Positions 33,773 to 41,486 of a DNA stretch of 64,000 nucleotides are shown piece by piece; within the stretch, counting starts at the first letter, position 1, and each line of letters begins with the position of its first letter. The translations under genes were made by a program, and so were the position numbers. A model generated the notes under the pieces. The model saw only the letters and a program-made list of their open reading frames with translations, had not been told where the DNA came from and did not search any database. This stretch comes from Pontibacter ramchanderi. GTDB taxonomy: Bacteria; Bacteroidota; Bacteroidia; Cytophagales; Hymenobacteraceae. The stretch covers positions 558,001 to 622,000 of the forward strand of contig NZ_PJMU01000003.1 in the NCBI RefSeq assembly GCF_002846395.1, read 5' to 3'.

Positions 33773-33817
33773 AGCTCCCCTCCTTGGATAAGGAGGGGCA
33801 GGGGTGGTTTGACCCGG
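33773..33817. repeat. Right 45-bp terminal inverted repeat of DUF559 unit
   Basis: It begins AGCTCCCCTCCTTGGATAAG and ends GGTGGTTTGACCCGG. It matches the left arm in inverted orientation at 44 of 45 bases and may also act as a terminator-like hairpin after the nuclease gene. Confidence 0.95.
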
Positions 33818-33863
33818 CTATGAGAAATCTATAGCAATAAACATCCCCCATCCTAATCCCCCC

Positions 33864-36740
33864 TTACAACTTATTCCCCAGTTCCAAGCCTTCGGCGAGC
33901 AATCGTTCGGCCTGGCTGTTTTTACCGTGCTGGTGCAGCAGGTTTACCAGGCTTTGGCGGGCTTCGTAGAGGTAGGGGTTCTCGCGGAGGGCGGCTTCGT
34001 AGGCTTTTTGTGCACGTTTCGGTTCTTTCTCTGCTTCCCATACCTTACCTGATGCGAACAGAAAATCGGCTAGTTCAGCTGGTGTGTGCTGCACGGGCTG
34101 TTTTTTGAGCTCTTCCTGTGCTTTGTGCGCCTCACCCAGTCCGGCGTATACCCTGGCCAGCAGGGTGGACTCGCTACGGGCGCGTACTTTACCACTGCTG
34201 ATCGGCTCCAACAACTGACGGGCGGCCTCTTTGTCGCCTAACTGCAACTGCCAGGCGGCCATGCGCACCATGTAGCCCGGGCGGGGCGTTCCGGCTGCTG
34301 CAAGAATACGCTGCGCTTCTGCCAGCGTGGCAATGGCCTCGCCATACTTGCCCTGTGTAGCCAGCACCTCGGCATATTGCTGGCGTAGTTCGTACTGCTG
34401 CGGTTTGCGGGCCACCAGCGCCGCCAGGGTGCGCTCCGCCTCCTGCGATGGAGCGGCTGTACCACGCAGCCAGCTGGTATAGGCCTGTGCCTCGTCGCGG
34501 CGGTCGCGGAGATAGGTCGAGACCGTGGGAGCATCCTGCACATAGCGCTCCCCCACAGCAATGGCATCTGAAATGCGTCCGTACATGGCATACATTTCCC
34601 TGAAAGCCTGGTTCATGCGGGCACGGGTCAACAGGTCTTCCTCCAGCAGCAGTGCCTGCTCGTAGCGCGACTGCTGTTCCTGCACGGCACGGCGTGCCGT
34701 GAGTTGGTTGGCCCTGCGGCGGGCTTCCAACAATTCCGCTTCGGCGGTATAGATGGGTGCGTATTCCTTGTTTACTTTTTGTGCCCGCTGCAGCCATTGC
34801 TGCGCTTCGTCAAAAGCCAGCTGCCGTTGCTTCAGCCCGGCATAAGCCAGCAGAGCGGGTTGGTAATTGGCATCCCAGGTGAGGGCAGAGTCAAGCAGTG
34901 CGGCGGCTCTCGGGTAGTTCTGTGCCCGGGTCTCGCGTTCAGCCAGGTTCAGGTATACCTGCGCCCAATTGCTGGCCATGGCCTGTTTGTCGCCGGCCAG
35001 GTAGGCCTGCTGCCGTTTTACGAGCTCATCCAGGAAGGTATACAACTCCGGATCCTTTGCCTTGAGGTCGGCGGTGGTGTTGATGGATTTGTGGTTGAGC
35101 GGGTGCACTTTCACGGGCTCAAAATAAGCCGGATAGGTCTGGGCCAGGTACTCATGCTCGTTGTTGGCAGAGTAATAGTCGAGCGTGCGGTTTTCCTTCA
35201 TCGCATTTTGGTACAGGCGGCGCACTTCACGATTTTCGGCATCGGTAAACACCCGCCCATGAAACTGATGCACGTATTCGTGCAGCACCACGTTGCGCTC
35301 CAGGTATGAGCCACGCACTACGTACTCAATGGCCGCCGCGCCGCTCCCCACACCCCGTATGTCCATCCATTGGCGGTTGTCGAAGGTGGTGGCCTGCCGG
35401 AAGAAGGGCGAATTCATGGCAATGGCCAGGTCGATGTGCAATGGCGGAATCACGAACTTCTCGCCCTGCCGCGACAGGAAAGGGAAGTAGACCGTGCTGG
35501 CGTACAGCTGCGACCAGACCATTTTCTTCACCGTTTCACCCGGATAATAGGTCACGTCCGGAAACACCCGGGCAAAGTTTACCGGGTCCTTTATCTCCGT
35601 TTGCTGGATTACCTGGGTGAGCGAATCGTATGCGGCCAGGTATACGAGCTGCTTCTGCTTGATGACAGCAGCCAGGGCATTGTGCGCCGGACCGTAGTGC
35701 TTCTTTTTACCAAGTATGCGCTGAAAAATCACTTCCGCCGAATCGAGGCGCGGCTGCCTGGGCAGGTCGAAGGCCATGTAGTAGGCAGAGCCGCGCAGCA
35801 TGTCGGGCAGCACCGAAGTGGGGTAAGCCTGCTGCACTTTGCGGACCTCGGTAAGCGCTTCCTGTAGTTTGTTTTGCGAGATCAGCTGATCGGCGGGTTG
35901 CAGGGCCTTGCGCACGGCCTCATCATCGGGCTGGGCATAGTCGGCGTAGGTGAGGTTGGTGTGGCCGTTGCCCCAGTGCCAGTGCGTAACGTAGTGCAGC
36001 GGATTTAGCTCAAGGGCCAGCTCCCACTGCGCAGCCATGGCATTGAGTTGGGTGGCATCCACCCGGCGCCAGATGGCGTAGCCGTAATTAAAGCGGGCAT
36101 CGGCATCAAAAGGGTCGAGTGTCAGGCTCTTGACAAGCGGTTTTTCGGCCTCCTCGGGCTTCTGGTCCCAGAACAGCACATCCGACTCCAGCAGGTAAGC
36201 AGCGGCATTGTTAGGGTTCCAGCGCTGCACTTTCAGGGCCTGCGCCAGCGCCTCGTTGTATTTCTTCTGCAGCATCAAAATGCGCCCCACGAGCAAAGCT
36301 GCCTCTTCGTCCTTTGGGTTGACACGCAGCAATTTTTGCGCCGTGGCCATCGCCTTCGGCAGTTCCCAGGCTTGTATCTGCAGCTTGCTTTGCAAGAGCA
36401 GGGCCAATCTGTTGGCAGGTTCCTGCTGCAACACTTCTTCGACCAGTTTATTTGCTTTGTGGTATTCGTGACGCAGCATGGCCAACCGGGCTTTTGATAA
36501 GTTGGCTCCCGGCGAGGCAGGGATTGGTTTGAGCAGAGCATCGGCCTCCTGCCACATGCCCAGGTCGAGCATCCGGTTTACCCGCTCGGGCAGCGGCCGT
36601 GCTGTGGACCCGCGCAGCGTACTTCGCTCCTTCTCCAGTCTGGCTTTGATCTCGGCGATCTGGTCGGGTTGCTGGGCGAAGGCAGGAATGGCCAGGTATA
36701 ACAAGGTATAGCAAACACAGACAGCAAGCAGACGGGACAT
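33864..36740 (-). CDS. Large secreted TPR protein with gluzincin-type metallopeptidase core
   Basis: The 958-residue protein has a Sec signal (LLAVCVCYTLLYLAIPAFAQ). TPR-like helices fill residues about 50-380 (EANRLALLLQSKLQ, NNAAAYLLESDVLFWDQKPEEA). A peptidase core follows with NVVLHEYVHQFHGRVF (HExxH near residue 484) and, some 40 residues later, NNEHEYLAQTYPAYFEP, whose Glu is a plausible third zinc ligand. More TPR units run from about residue 580 to the end (YPRAAALLDSALTWD, YLYEARQSLVNLLHQHGK). It probably acts in the periplasm or at the outer membrane. The combination is known in Bacteroidota but its target is not. It is transcribed alone. Confidence 0.82.
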   Translation of the reverse strand: MSRLLAVCVCYTLLYLAIPAFAQQPDQIAEIKARLEKERSTLRGSTARPLPERVNRMLDLGMWQEADALLKPIPASPGANLSKARLAMLRHEYHKANKLVEEVLQQEPANRLALLLQSKLQIQAWELPKAMATAQKLLRVNPKDEEAALLVGRILMLQKKYNEALAQALKVQRWNPNNAAAYLLESDVLFWDQKPEEAEKPLVKSLTLDPFDADARFNYGYAIWRRVDATQLNAMAAQWELALELNPLHYVTHWHWGNGHTNLTYADYAQPDDEAVRKALQPADQLISQNKLQEALTEVRKVQQAYPTSVLPDMLRGSAYYMAFDLPRQPRLDSAEVIFQRILGKKKHYGPAHNALAAVIKQKQLVYLAAYDSLTQVIQQTEIKDPVNFARVFPDVTYYPGETVKKMVWSQLYASTVYFPFLSRQGEKFVIPPLHIDLAIAMNSPFFRQATTFDNRQWMDIRGVGSGAAAIEYVVRGSYLERNVVLHEYVHQFHGRVFTDAENREVRRLYQNAMKENRTLDYYSANNEHEYLAQTYPAYFEPVKVHPLNHKSINTTADLKAKDPELYTFLDELVKRQQAYLAGDKQAMASNWAQVYLNLAERETRAQNYPRAAALLDSALTWDANYQPALLAYAGLKQRQLAFDEAQQWLQRAQKVNKEYAPIYTAEAELLEARRRANQLTARRAVQEQQSRYEQALLLEEDLLTRARMNQAFREMYAMYGRISDAIAVGERYVQDAPTVSTYLRDRRDEAQAYTSWLRGTAAPSQEAERTLAALVARKPQQYELRQQYAEVLATQGKYGEAIATLAEAQRILAAAGTPRPGYMVRMAAWQLQLGDKEAARQLLEPISSGKVRARSESTLLARVYAGLGEAHKAQEELKKQPVQHTPAELADFLFASGKVWEAEKEPKRAQKAYEAALRENPYLYEARQSLVNLLHQHGKNSQAERLLAEGLELGNKL

Positions 36741-36978
36741 AGTTTCTGATTTAGAACGGCGGTTAACAACTCTAAATTAAGCTACCTGATGCGGAAGACA
36801 AAGGAAATTTTTAATTGTTGATGGTTAAATTGCTAAATTGTTGAGTTGTTAAATTGTTAATGGTTGCTTGTTTGTTGTTGTTCGTGCACAATCCAGACAG
36901 GTCGTGACCTGCCCCTACAAGGGTGCATACATGCTGCGGAGTACCTCGACGTAATTCCAAAACGTCGCTACAGCCTTT
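36741..36978. repeat. Spacer with TTGTTAAATTG units and ACAGGTCGTGACCTG palindrome
   Basis: Bases 36,815-36,865 are a series of AATTGTTGA/AAATTGTTA units upstream of the metallopeptidase gene, like those before the second yceI gene. A copy of the GACAGGTCGTGACCTGCCCC palindrome lies at about 36,895. No gene is seen. Confidence 0.55.
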
Positions 36979-37680
36979 CTAAATTCTACCTTCCGGATTT
37001 TCTAACTTCCCAAAATACCACTTCTCCAGTCTTTTCATCAGATAAATGGCGAGGAGTAGCCAGATGATGCCCATGGCGTACCCGGCAAGTACATCAGTGG
37101 CGTAGTGCACGTTCAGGTAGATGCGGCTGTACCCGATGAGGAGCAGTAAGATGGTGAGGAGCGTTACCCAGCACCAGCGCCAGAAAGGATGCTTCACCTC
37201 ACGCCACACGATGTAGATGAGCAGTCCGTAAAATGAGCCGCCGATCATGGCATGTCCGCTGGGGAAACTGAGCCCCGACTGCTCGAACATGGCTGTGACA
37301 GGCCGCGGGCGTTCGAAAAGTCGCTTGAGCAACTGGTTGAGCATGGTGCTGGTAAAAGCGATCACCAACACTTTTAAGGCATACCAGCGCAGGTGCTGAA
37401 ACCAGGTCATCACTAGCACAATAAGGGCAGGCGCCACCAACAGATAGTCGGCAGAGGCGAAAAAAGAGAAAAAGCGCATCAGGCGGGTCATCTCCTCCGA
37501 GCGGTGCGTGGCAGCATACCCAAAAAGCGCATTGTCCAGACCGGTGTCCTGTTGAATAAAAACCGTATGCGCCATGAAGCCAAACACCAGAAGGCAAGCG
37601 AAAAACATGAGCCCTACCAGCACTACTTCAGCTGACAACAGGGCCAGTAGTTTCAGAAATCGTTTGGTCAGGCTTTTCAT
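36979..37680 (-). CDS. PAP2-family membrane phosphatase (paralogue 1)
   Basis: From ATG at 37680 the protein has 233 residues; an ATG three codons earlier (37,689) is possible, but the paralogue at 38,723 aligns with the later start. It has six predicted membrane helices and the three PAP2 motifs: LLKRLFERPRP (K-x6-RP), SFPSGHAM (PSGH), and SRIYLNVHYATDVLAGY (SR-x5-H-x3-D). The active site faces the periplasm. Likely substrates are undecaprenyl diphosphate or phosphatidic acid. It could recycle the carrier used by the polysaccharide locus, but so could its paralogue. Confidence 0.9.
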   Translation of the reverse strand: MKSLTKRFLKLLALLSAEVVLVGLMFFACLLVFGFMAHTVFIQQDTGLDNALFGYAATHRSEEMTRLMRFFSFFASADYLLVAPALIVLVMTWFQHLRWYALKVLVIAFTSTMLNQLLKRLFERPRPVTAMFEQSGLSFPSGHAMIGGSFYGLLIYIVWREVKHPFWRWCWVTLLTILLLLIGYSRIYLNVHYATDVLAGYAMGIIWLLLAIYLMKRLEKWYFGKLENPEGRI

Positions 37681-37904
37681 ATCGTGCACATTATGCCCAC
37701 TTTACGAAAGAAGGGAAGGGTGAGGTATAGCCGATTGAAAAGCTTTGTAGTGTCCCCGAAAGATTCGGGATTTTAGACCTACGGACCTGCGAGTATCTAA
37801 AAGGTCGGCGGTGGCTGAACAGGCAGAGGTATAGGTAAGGCAGTCGGTTGAGACACTCGCGGGAGCTGCGCACACCGTGAGGTCTGTAGGTATAGCTTGT
37901 CTAA

Positions 37905-38035
37905 ATCTTTATATAGGGTCCCTTCCCCAAGGGTTTACAGAATTCACGGGCACGATTAACATCCCCCTGCCCCCTTCGAAGGGGGACTTTCTGCTGCTGA
38001 CAATTCACAGGTATAAGCCCTGTAGCAAAAGGACT
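37905..38035. repeat. Repeat fragments: CTTTATATAGGG and CATCCCCCTGCCCCC types
   Basis: AAATCTTTATATAGGGTCCC and AAGGGTTTACAGAATTC (37,905-37,945) match the start of the repeat at 26,509. ACATCCCCCTGCCCCCTTCG with AAGGGGGAC (37,961-37,988) is the same palindrome as at 25,347. Two minus-strand genes flank the region and nothing coding is seen. Confidence 0.6.
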
Positions 38036-38078
38036 CTGTACACTCTATACATACCACTGGCAGGTATAACAAGGGTAA

Positions 38079-38375
38079 CTCTCAGCAGACTATGAAACAA
38101 TTAGCTTTGCACGGTGCGCTTTATGACACTCCACTGTCTGAGCGGTCAGCGAGTTTGGAGGGTCTTGACTTTTTTGCCTTCTTTGGGGGTAGGGGCCCTC
38201 GATTTGTGTCAAGACAAAAAGAAGGTGCCCGCCGCACAGGCGAAGCTATAAAACATATCAACTTAAGGTATAGAAATGCAGCAGCTACGCCAGGTAAAGG
38301 TATACGCCAGGTAAAGGTATAGCCATGCGGCCAGAGGCCCTACGATAGCAGACACGAGCGTGGACGCTCGCGCCT
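38079..38375 (+). repeat. Dispersed structured repeat, copy C
   Basis: Matches copy A from CTATGAAACAATTAGCTTTG on, but lacks the GGGGGTGAAGGGGTCCCC block. It keeps GGAGGGTCTTGACTTTTTTG, GTGTCAAGAC, GCCCGCCGCACAGGCGAAGC and the tail hairpin GAGCGTGGACGCTC. The tail has a direct duplication of ACGCCAGGTAAAGGTATA (about 38,287-38,322), so AGGTATA occurs twice in tandem. It lies just beyond the tRNA-Leu terminator. Confidence 0.85.
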
Positions 38376-38473
38376 TACCTGCAAAGGCAAGCGCTATACC
38401 TTCGCAAAGGGCTTCAAATGCAACCACATTTGCATCACCAACTAACCTGACAACACAGGAAAGGTATAAAAAC

Positions 38474-38502
38474 AAAAAAGCCGGCTTTGCAGCCGGCTTT
38501 TT
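38474..38502 (-). terminator. Intrinsic terminator of tRNA-Leu
   Basis: AAAAGCCGGCT and AGCCGGCTTTTT form a strong stem with a short loop (TTGC region) and a T-run on either strand. It lies just after the minus-strand tRNA gene. Confidence 0.88.
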
Positions 38503-38517
38503 AACATTTTGAATTTG

Positions 38518-38599
38518 TGCGCACGGGGAGAGTCGAACTCCCACGCCCGAAGGCACAGGCTTCTGAGACCTGCACGTCTACCAATTCCGCCACGTGCGC
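38518..38599 (-). tRNA. tRNA-Leu (anticodon CAG)
   Basis: Read on the minus strand, the acceptor stem GCGCACG (38599-38593) pairs with CGTGCGC (38525-38519). The D-arm has GGCGGAATTGGTAGAC. The anticodon stem CAGGT / GCCTG encloses the loop CTCAGAA, giving anticodon CAG. A long variable arm (TGCCTTCGGGCG) is typical of leucine tRNAs. The T-arm has GGGAGTTCGACTCTCCC. CCA is not encoded. It decodes CUG leucine codons. Confidence 0.95.
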
Positions 38600-38722
38600 G
38601 CTGGTAGTAATCAAAATGTGTTTCCCAAAACCCTTTAACCCTTGTTGATTGGGATTGCAAAGGTATAACAGAAATTATTATCTGCAATAGCCCACCCGAA
38701 AAAAAATTCCACTCACTAAAAA

Positions 38723-39430
38723 TCAATCCTCTTCCACCACCGGCGCGATCTCTTTGCGGGTGTATTTTTCGATACGGCGCAGCAGCCCAATGCCAATGAT
38801 AACCCACAGAATACCAGCAGCAAAACCCGCCACCACATCCGTTGCATAGTGCACCCGCAGGTAAATGCGGCTGAAGCCAATAAGCAATATAAAAATGACC
38901 AGCAGGGCGACTAAAAAATTTCGGAGGGGCTTTGATTCCACGTGTCGCCAGGTCAGGTAAATGATCAGACTGTAGAAAGAGGCGGCGATCATGGAGTGCC
39001 CGCTCGGGAAGCTCAGGCCCGAGGCATCGACCAGGGGCATGGTAGGGCGCTGCCGGTCAAAAAAGAATTTGAGCACCAGGTTGAGCGAGATGCTACCCAG
39101 GGCTACCACCGGCACTTTCAGCGAATACCACTTGTGCCGCCTCACAAACAAAAAGTAAGCGATGAGCAGCAGCCCTGCCGCAGTCATGAAGTGGCGGGAC
39201 GCAAAAAAGGTGATGAACTCGATAAACCTTGTGAAGCCGGTGCTTTGCATGTCGGCGGCCACTGCAAAGGCCGCTTCGTCGAACTTGATCGGGCCGGACG
39301 CCTCTACTACCTGAGCGCTCACATAGAGGAAGACAAACACACAAGCCAGAAAAACAGCCAGCACAAAAAGCAGCTCGAGCGTGAACAAGGCAAAGCCGGC
39401 CGCCAGTTTTTTATAAAAATTTCGTATCAT
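38723..39430 (-). CDS. PAP2-family membrane phosphatase (paralogue 2)
   Basis: The 235-residue protein has six predicted membrane helices and the PAP2 motifs LKFFFDRQRP, SFPSGHSMIA and SRIYLRVHYATDVVAGF. It shares length, motif spacing and much of the sequence with the product of 36,979-37,680, so the two result from duplication; tRNA-Leu and structured repeat copy C lie between them. The phosphatase site faces the periplasm. The substrate is probably a lipid phosphate such as undecaprenyl diphosphate. It is transcribed alone, away from the divergent thpR gene. Confidence 0.9.
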   Translation of the reverse strand: MIRNFYKKLAAGFALFTLELLFVLAVFLACVFVFLYVSAQVVEASGPIKFDEAAFAVAADMQSTGFTRFIEFITFFASRHFMTAAGLLLIAYFLFVRRHKWYSLKVPVVALGSISLNLVLKFFFDRQRPTMPLVDASGLSFPSGHSMIAASFYSLIIYLTWRHVESKPLRNFLVALLVIFILLIGFSRIYLRVHYATDVVAGFAAGILWVIIGIGLLRRIEKYTRKEIAPVVEED

Positions 39431-39522
39431 ACATATCCGGAGTCTTGTTTCTAGTATAGGCTAAGTATACGCCTGCCCCCTCATTACGTATGGGAAGCCA
39501 TACAGTATGAAAACTATAGCGC

Positions 39523-40095
39523 ATGGCCCACACCACCAGACTATTCATTGCAGCGCCACTGCCTGATACCCTCAAGCAGTACCTAACCGAGCAGGCCAAC
39601 AGGTACAGGCATGAGGCCATCCGGCAGGTTCCGGTTGATAACCTCCATCTGACGCTCTACTTTATCGGGAACGTACCCGTTGGTGAGTTAGCCACCATAC
39701 AGGATGTGACCGCCCACATGGCGCGGCAGTTTGCGCCCTTCACGCTGCAACTGGAGGCCATTGAGCCTGGGCCCAAACCCCGCTCCCCGCGCCTGATCTG
39801 GGCCCGCTTCAAAAACCACGACGCCTTCGCGCAGCTCAGCAGCAGTCTCACGCAGGCACTTTCTGACCAGCCGCCGCTCAGCCGGGAGCCGAAACCGCAC
39901 GTCACTCTTGCCCGCTTTCGCAAGGACCGCCCCGTGCCCCACGATCTCGAAATCCACTACCCGGATGCCCCCGTCACACTCGAGGTGAACGAGATCGCCG
40001 TCTGGCATTCAGAGTTGGGATCGCCGCACCCCCGCTACAGCATCCTGCAGCGCTACCCCCTCACCGGCAACCACCCCGTAGGCAAAACAGTATGA
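39523..40095 (+). CDS. thpR: RNA 2',3'-cyclic phosphodiesterase (ThpR/LigT)
   Basis: The 190-residue protein has the two catalytic His-x-Thr motifs of the 2H phosphoesterase family: NLHLTLYFIGN near residue 42 and PHVTLARFRKD near residue 127. It opens with RLFIAAPLPDTLKQ, the usual ThpR start. It hydrolyses RNA 2',3'-cyclic phosphates to 2'-phosphomonoesters and shows ligase-like activity in vitro in relatives. The cinA-like gene follows after 31 bases on the same strand, so they may be co-transcribed. Confidence 0.92.
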   Translation: MAHTTRLFIAAPLPDTLKQYLTEQANRYRHEAIRQVPVDNLHLTLYFIGNVPVGELATIQDVTAHMARQFAPFTLQLEAIEPGPKPRSPRLIWARFKNHDAFAQLSSSLTQALSDQPPLSREPKPHVTLARFRKDRPVPHDLEIHYPDAPVTLEVNEIAVWHSELGSPHPRYSILQRYPLTGNHPVGKTV

Positions 40096-40126
40096 GAAGC
40101 ACCTTACTTAAAGTAGCGAGAACCCT

Positions 40127-40618
40127 ATGAATCAAACGGAGCTTACCGAACTCACCATGATGCTGAAGGACAACGGCCTGACCGTTGCCTTTGCAGAAAG
40201 CTGCACCGCTGGCATGCTGTCCTCAGAACTGGTAAAAGCCAAAGGCAGCAGCGATGTGCTGATCGGAAGCATGGTGGTGTATCATGTAGAAGCCAAGAAA
40301 AAGCTGCTGGGTGTTAAGCAAGACACCCTCGACCTGTACACGGCCGAGTCGCAGCAGGTGACAAACGAGATGGTGATGGGCCTGAAGAAAGCGCTGAACG
40401 CCGATATCAGCGTGGCGACCACGGGACTTGCCGGTGCCGGCGGTTCCGAGACGTCCGAGAAGCCGGTGGGCACTATCTTCGTTTCCTTTCTGTATGACGG
40501 CAAGGCTGAGGAGTTTCGGGAAGTGTTCAAAGGCAACAGTCTGAGCCTGCTCAAGCAGTTCACCGATTATGTGTTAGAGAAACTGAAAGGTATAGTAGAG
40601 GAGCATTATGCCCGCTAA
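40127..40618 (+). CDS. CinA C-terminal-domain nicotinamide-nucleotide amidohydrolase (PncC-like)
   Basis: The 163-residue protein is a stand-alone CinA-C/PncC domain: VAFAESCTAGMLSSELVKAKGSS holds the catalytic Ser, GSMVVYHVEAKKKLLGV follows, and SVATTGLAGAGGSETSEKPVG forms the substrate loop. It deamidates nicotinamide mononucleotide to nicotinate mononucleotide in pyridine-nucleotide recycling. The N-terminal COG1058 pyrophosphatase domain of full-length CinA is absent. It is 31 bases from thpR. Ends with an AGGTATA motif inside the reading frame (K-G-I). Confidence 0.9.
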   Translation: MNQTELTELTMMLKDNGLTVAFAESCTAGMLSSELVKAKGSSDVLIGSMVVYHVEAKKKLLGVKQDTLDLYTAESQQVTNEMVMGLKKALNADISVATTGLAGAGGSETSEKPVGTIFVSFLYDGKAEEFREVFKGNSLSLLKQFTDYVLEKLKGIVEEHYAR

Positions 40619-40775
40619 TCTTTTTCTGTCATTTCGGAAGCCAGTGAGAAATCTAGCATAAGTGTAGCCTGTAGATTCTGACCTGCTTTAACTTTGTCTA
40701 ACAACAAAACCTGATCTGGATTGAGGCAGCTGACTGGCTCTTCCTTCCTCTCCTCAGATTCCCCCTTTGGCCGAA

Positions 40776-41429
40776 ATGACAAAATCAGAGAGCAACACCA
40801 ACTTCAACCGCATTGCCCCGGTTTACGATGGCCTTTCGCGGCTGGTGTTCGGCAATGCGCTGCGCCAGGCACAAACCGCGCATCTGGCACTTATACCTGA
40901 ACAGGCCAATGTGTTGCTGATCGGGGGAGGATCCGGCTGGTTGCTGGAGCAGGTGCTTCGATCCAGGCCTAAGGCGAAGATCTCTTACCTCGAAGTTTCC
41001 GAAAAAATGCTGCAATTGGCCCAGCGGCGTATCTGTCATAAATGCTCAGCACCCGTCAACATCGACTTTCGCCTCGGTGATGAGAACACCCTGAGAACCG
41101 GCGAGACATTCGACATCATCATCACCCCTTTTCTGCTCGACCTGTTCCCGGATGAGCGACTGGTATACCTGATGGACCGCTTGACAACCGCACTTCGCCC
41201 AGGCGGGCACTGGCTCTTCAGCGACTTCTGGCCAAACCAAACGCTCATACCTGGCTGGCAGCGCCTGCTGCTCAAAAGCATGTATACCTTTTTTGGTTAT
41301 GTGAGTCGCGTCAAAGCTTCGCGGTTGCCCGACTTCGCGGCCCATTTTGCCCGGCAACCGCTGCAACTGGAAACCTCTGCCACGTTTTATGGTGGTTTGG
41401 TGCAGGCCCGGGCCTATCGAAAGGTATAG
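40776..41429 (+). CDS. Class I SAM-dependent methyltransferase
   Basis: From ATG at 40776 the protein has 217 residues (a TTG three codons earlier is less likely). FNRIAPVYDGLSRLVFG is the start seen in ubiquinone/menaquinone-type methyltransferases. Motif I is VLLIGGGSGWLLEQVL, motif II is SYLEVSEKMLQLAQRR, and motif post-I continues with DIIITPFLLDLFPDE. It differs from true MenG/UbiE by the missing GCGTG and the Phe/Leu-rich motif IV, so its substrate is unknown. It sits alone about 160 bases after the CinA-like gene. Confidence 0.82.
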   Translation: MTKSESNTNFNRIAPVYDGLSRLVFGNALRQAQTAHLALIPEQANVLLIGGGSGWLLEQVLRSRPKAKISYLEVSEKMLQLAQRRICHKCSAPVNIDFRLGDENTLRTGETFDIIITPFLLDLFPDERLVYLMDRLTTALRPGGHWLFSDFWPNQTLIPGWQRLLLKSMYTFFGYVSRVKASRLPDFAAHFARQPLQLETSATFYGGLVQARAYRKV

Positions 41430-41486
41430 CCCCTTTGCGCAAGCGCTATAAAATGCCTAATTTGGTTTCGAAACAAACAGACCCTT

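Larger units (their letters stand above)
33301..33817 (+). mobile_element. 517-bp palindrome-bounded unit carrying a DUF559 nuclease gene
   Basis: The unit has 45-bp terminal inverted repeats (33301-33345 and 33773-33817) that match at 44 of 45 positions. Each end begins CCGGGTCAAACCACCCC and contains its own hairpin, CCCCTCCTT-ATCC-AAGGAGGGG. The only gene inside, DUF559, ends four bases before the right repeat. No target duplication is evident. A solo arm lies at 16,920. The layout recalls REP/RAYT units, where hairpin ends are moved by a cognate protein, but here the protein is a Vsr-like nuclease instead of a transposase. Mobility is inferred. Confidence 0.75.

Noticed and set aside
33301..33817. 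Classical insertion sequence
   Set aside because: The only gene is a DUF559 nuclease; no transposase motifs and no visible target duplication, so it is described as a palindrome-bounded unit.
34189..34797. Minus-strand frame of 202 codons inside the metallopeptidase gene
   Set aside because: It is a shadow of the TPR coding frame, rich in Arg, Gly, His and Cys with no recognisable domain.
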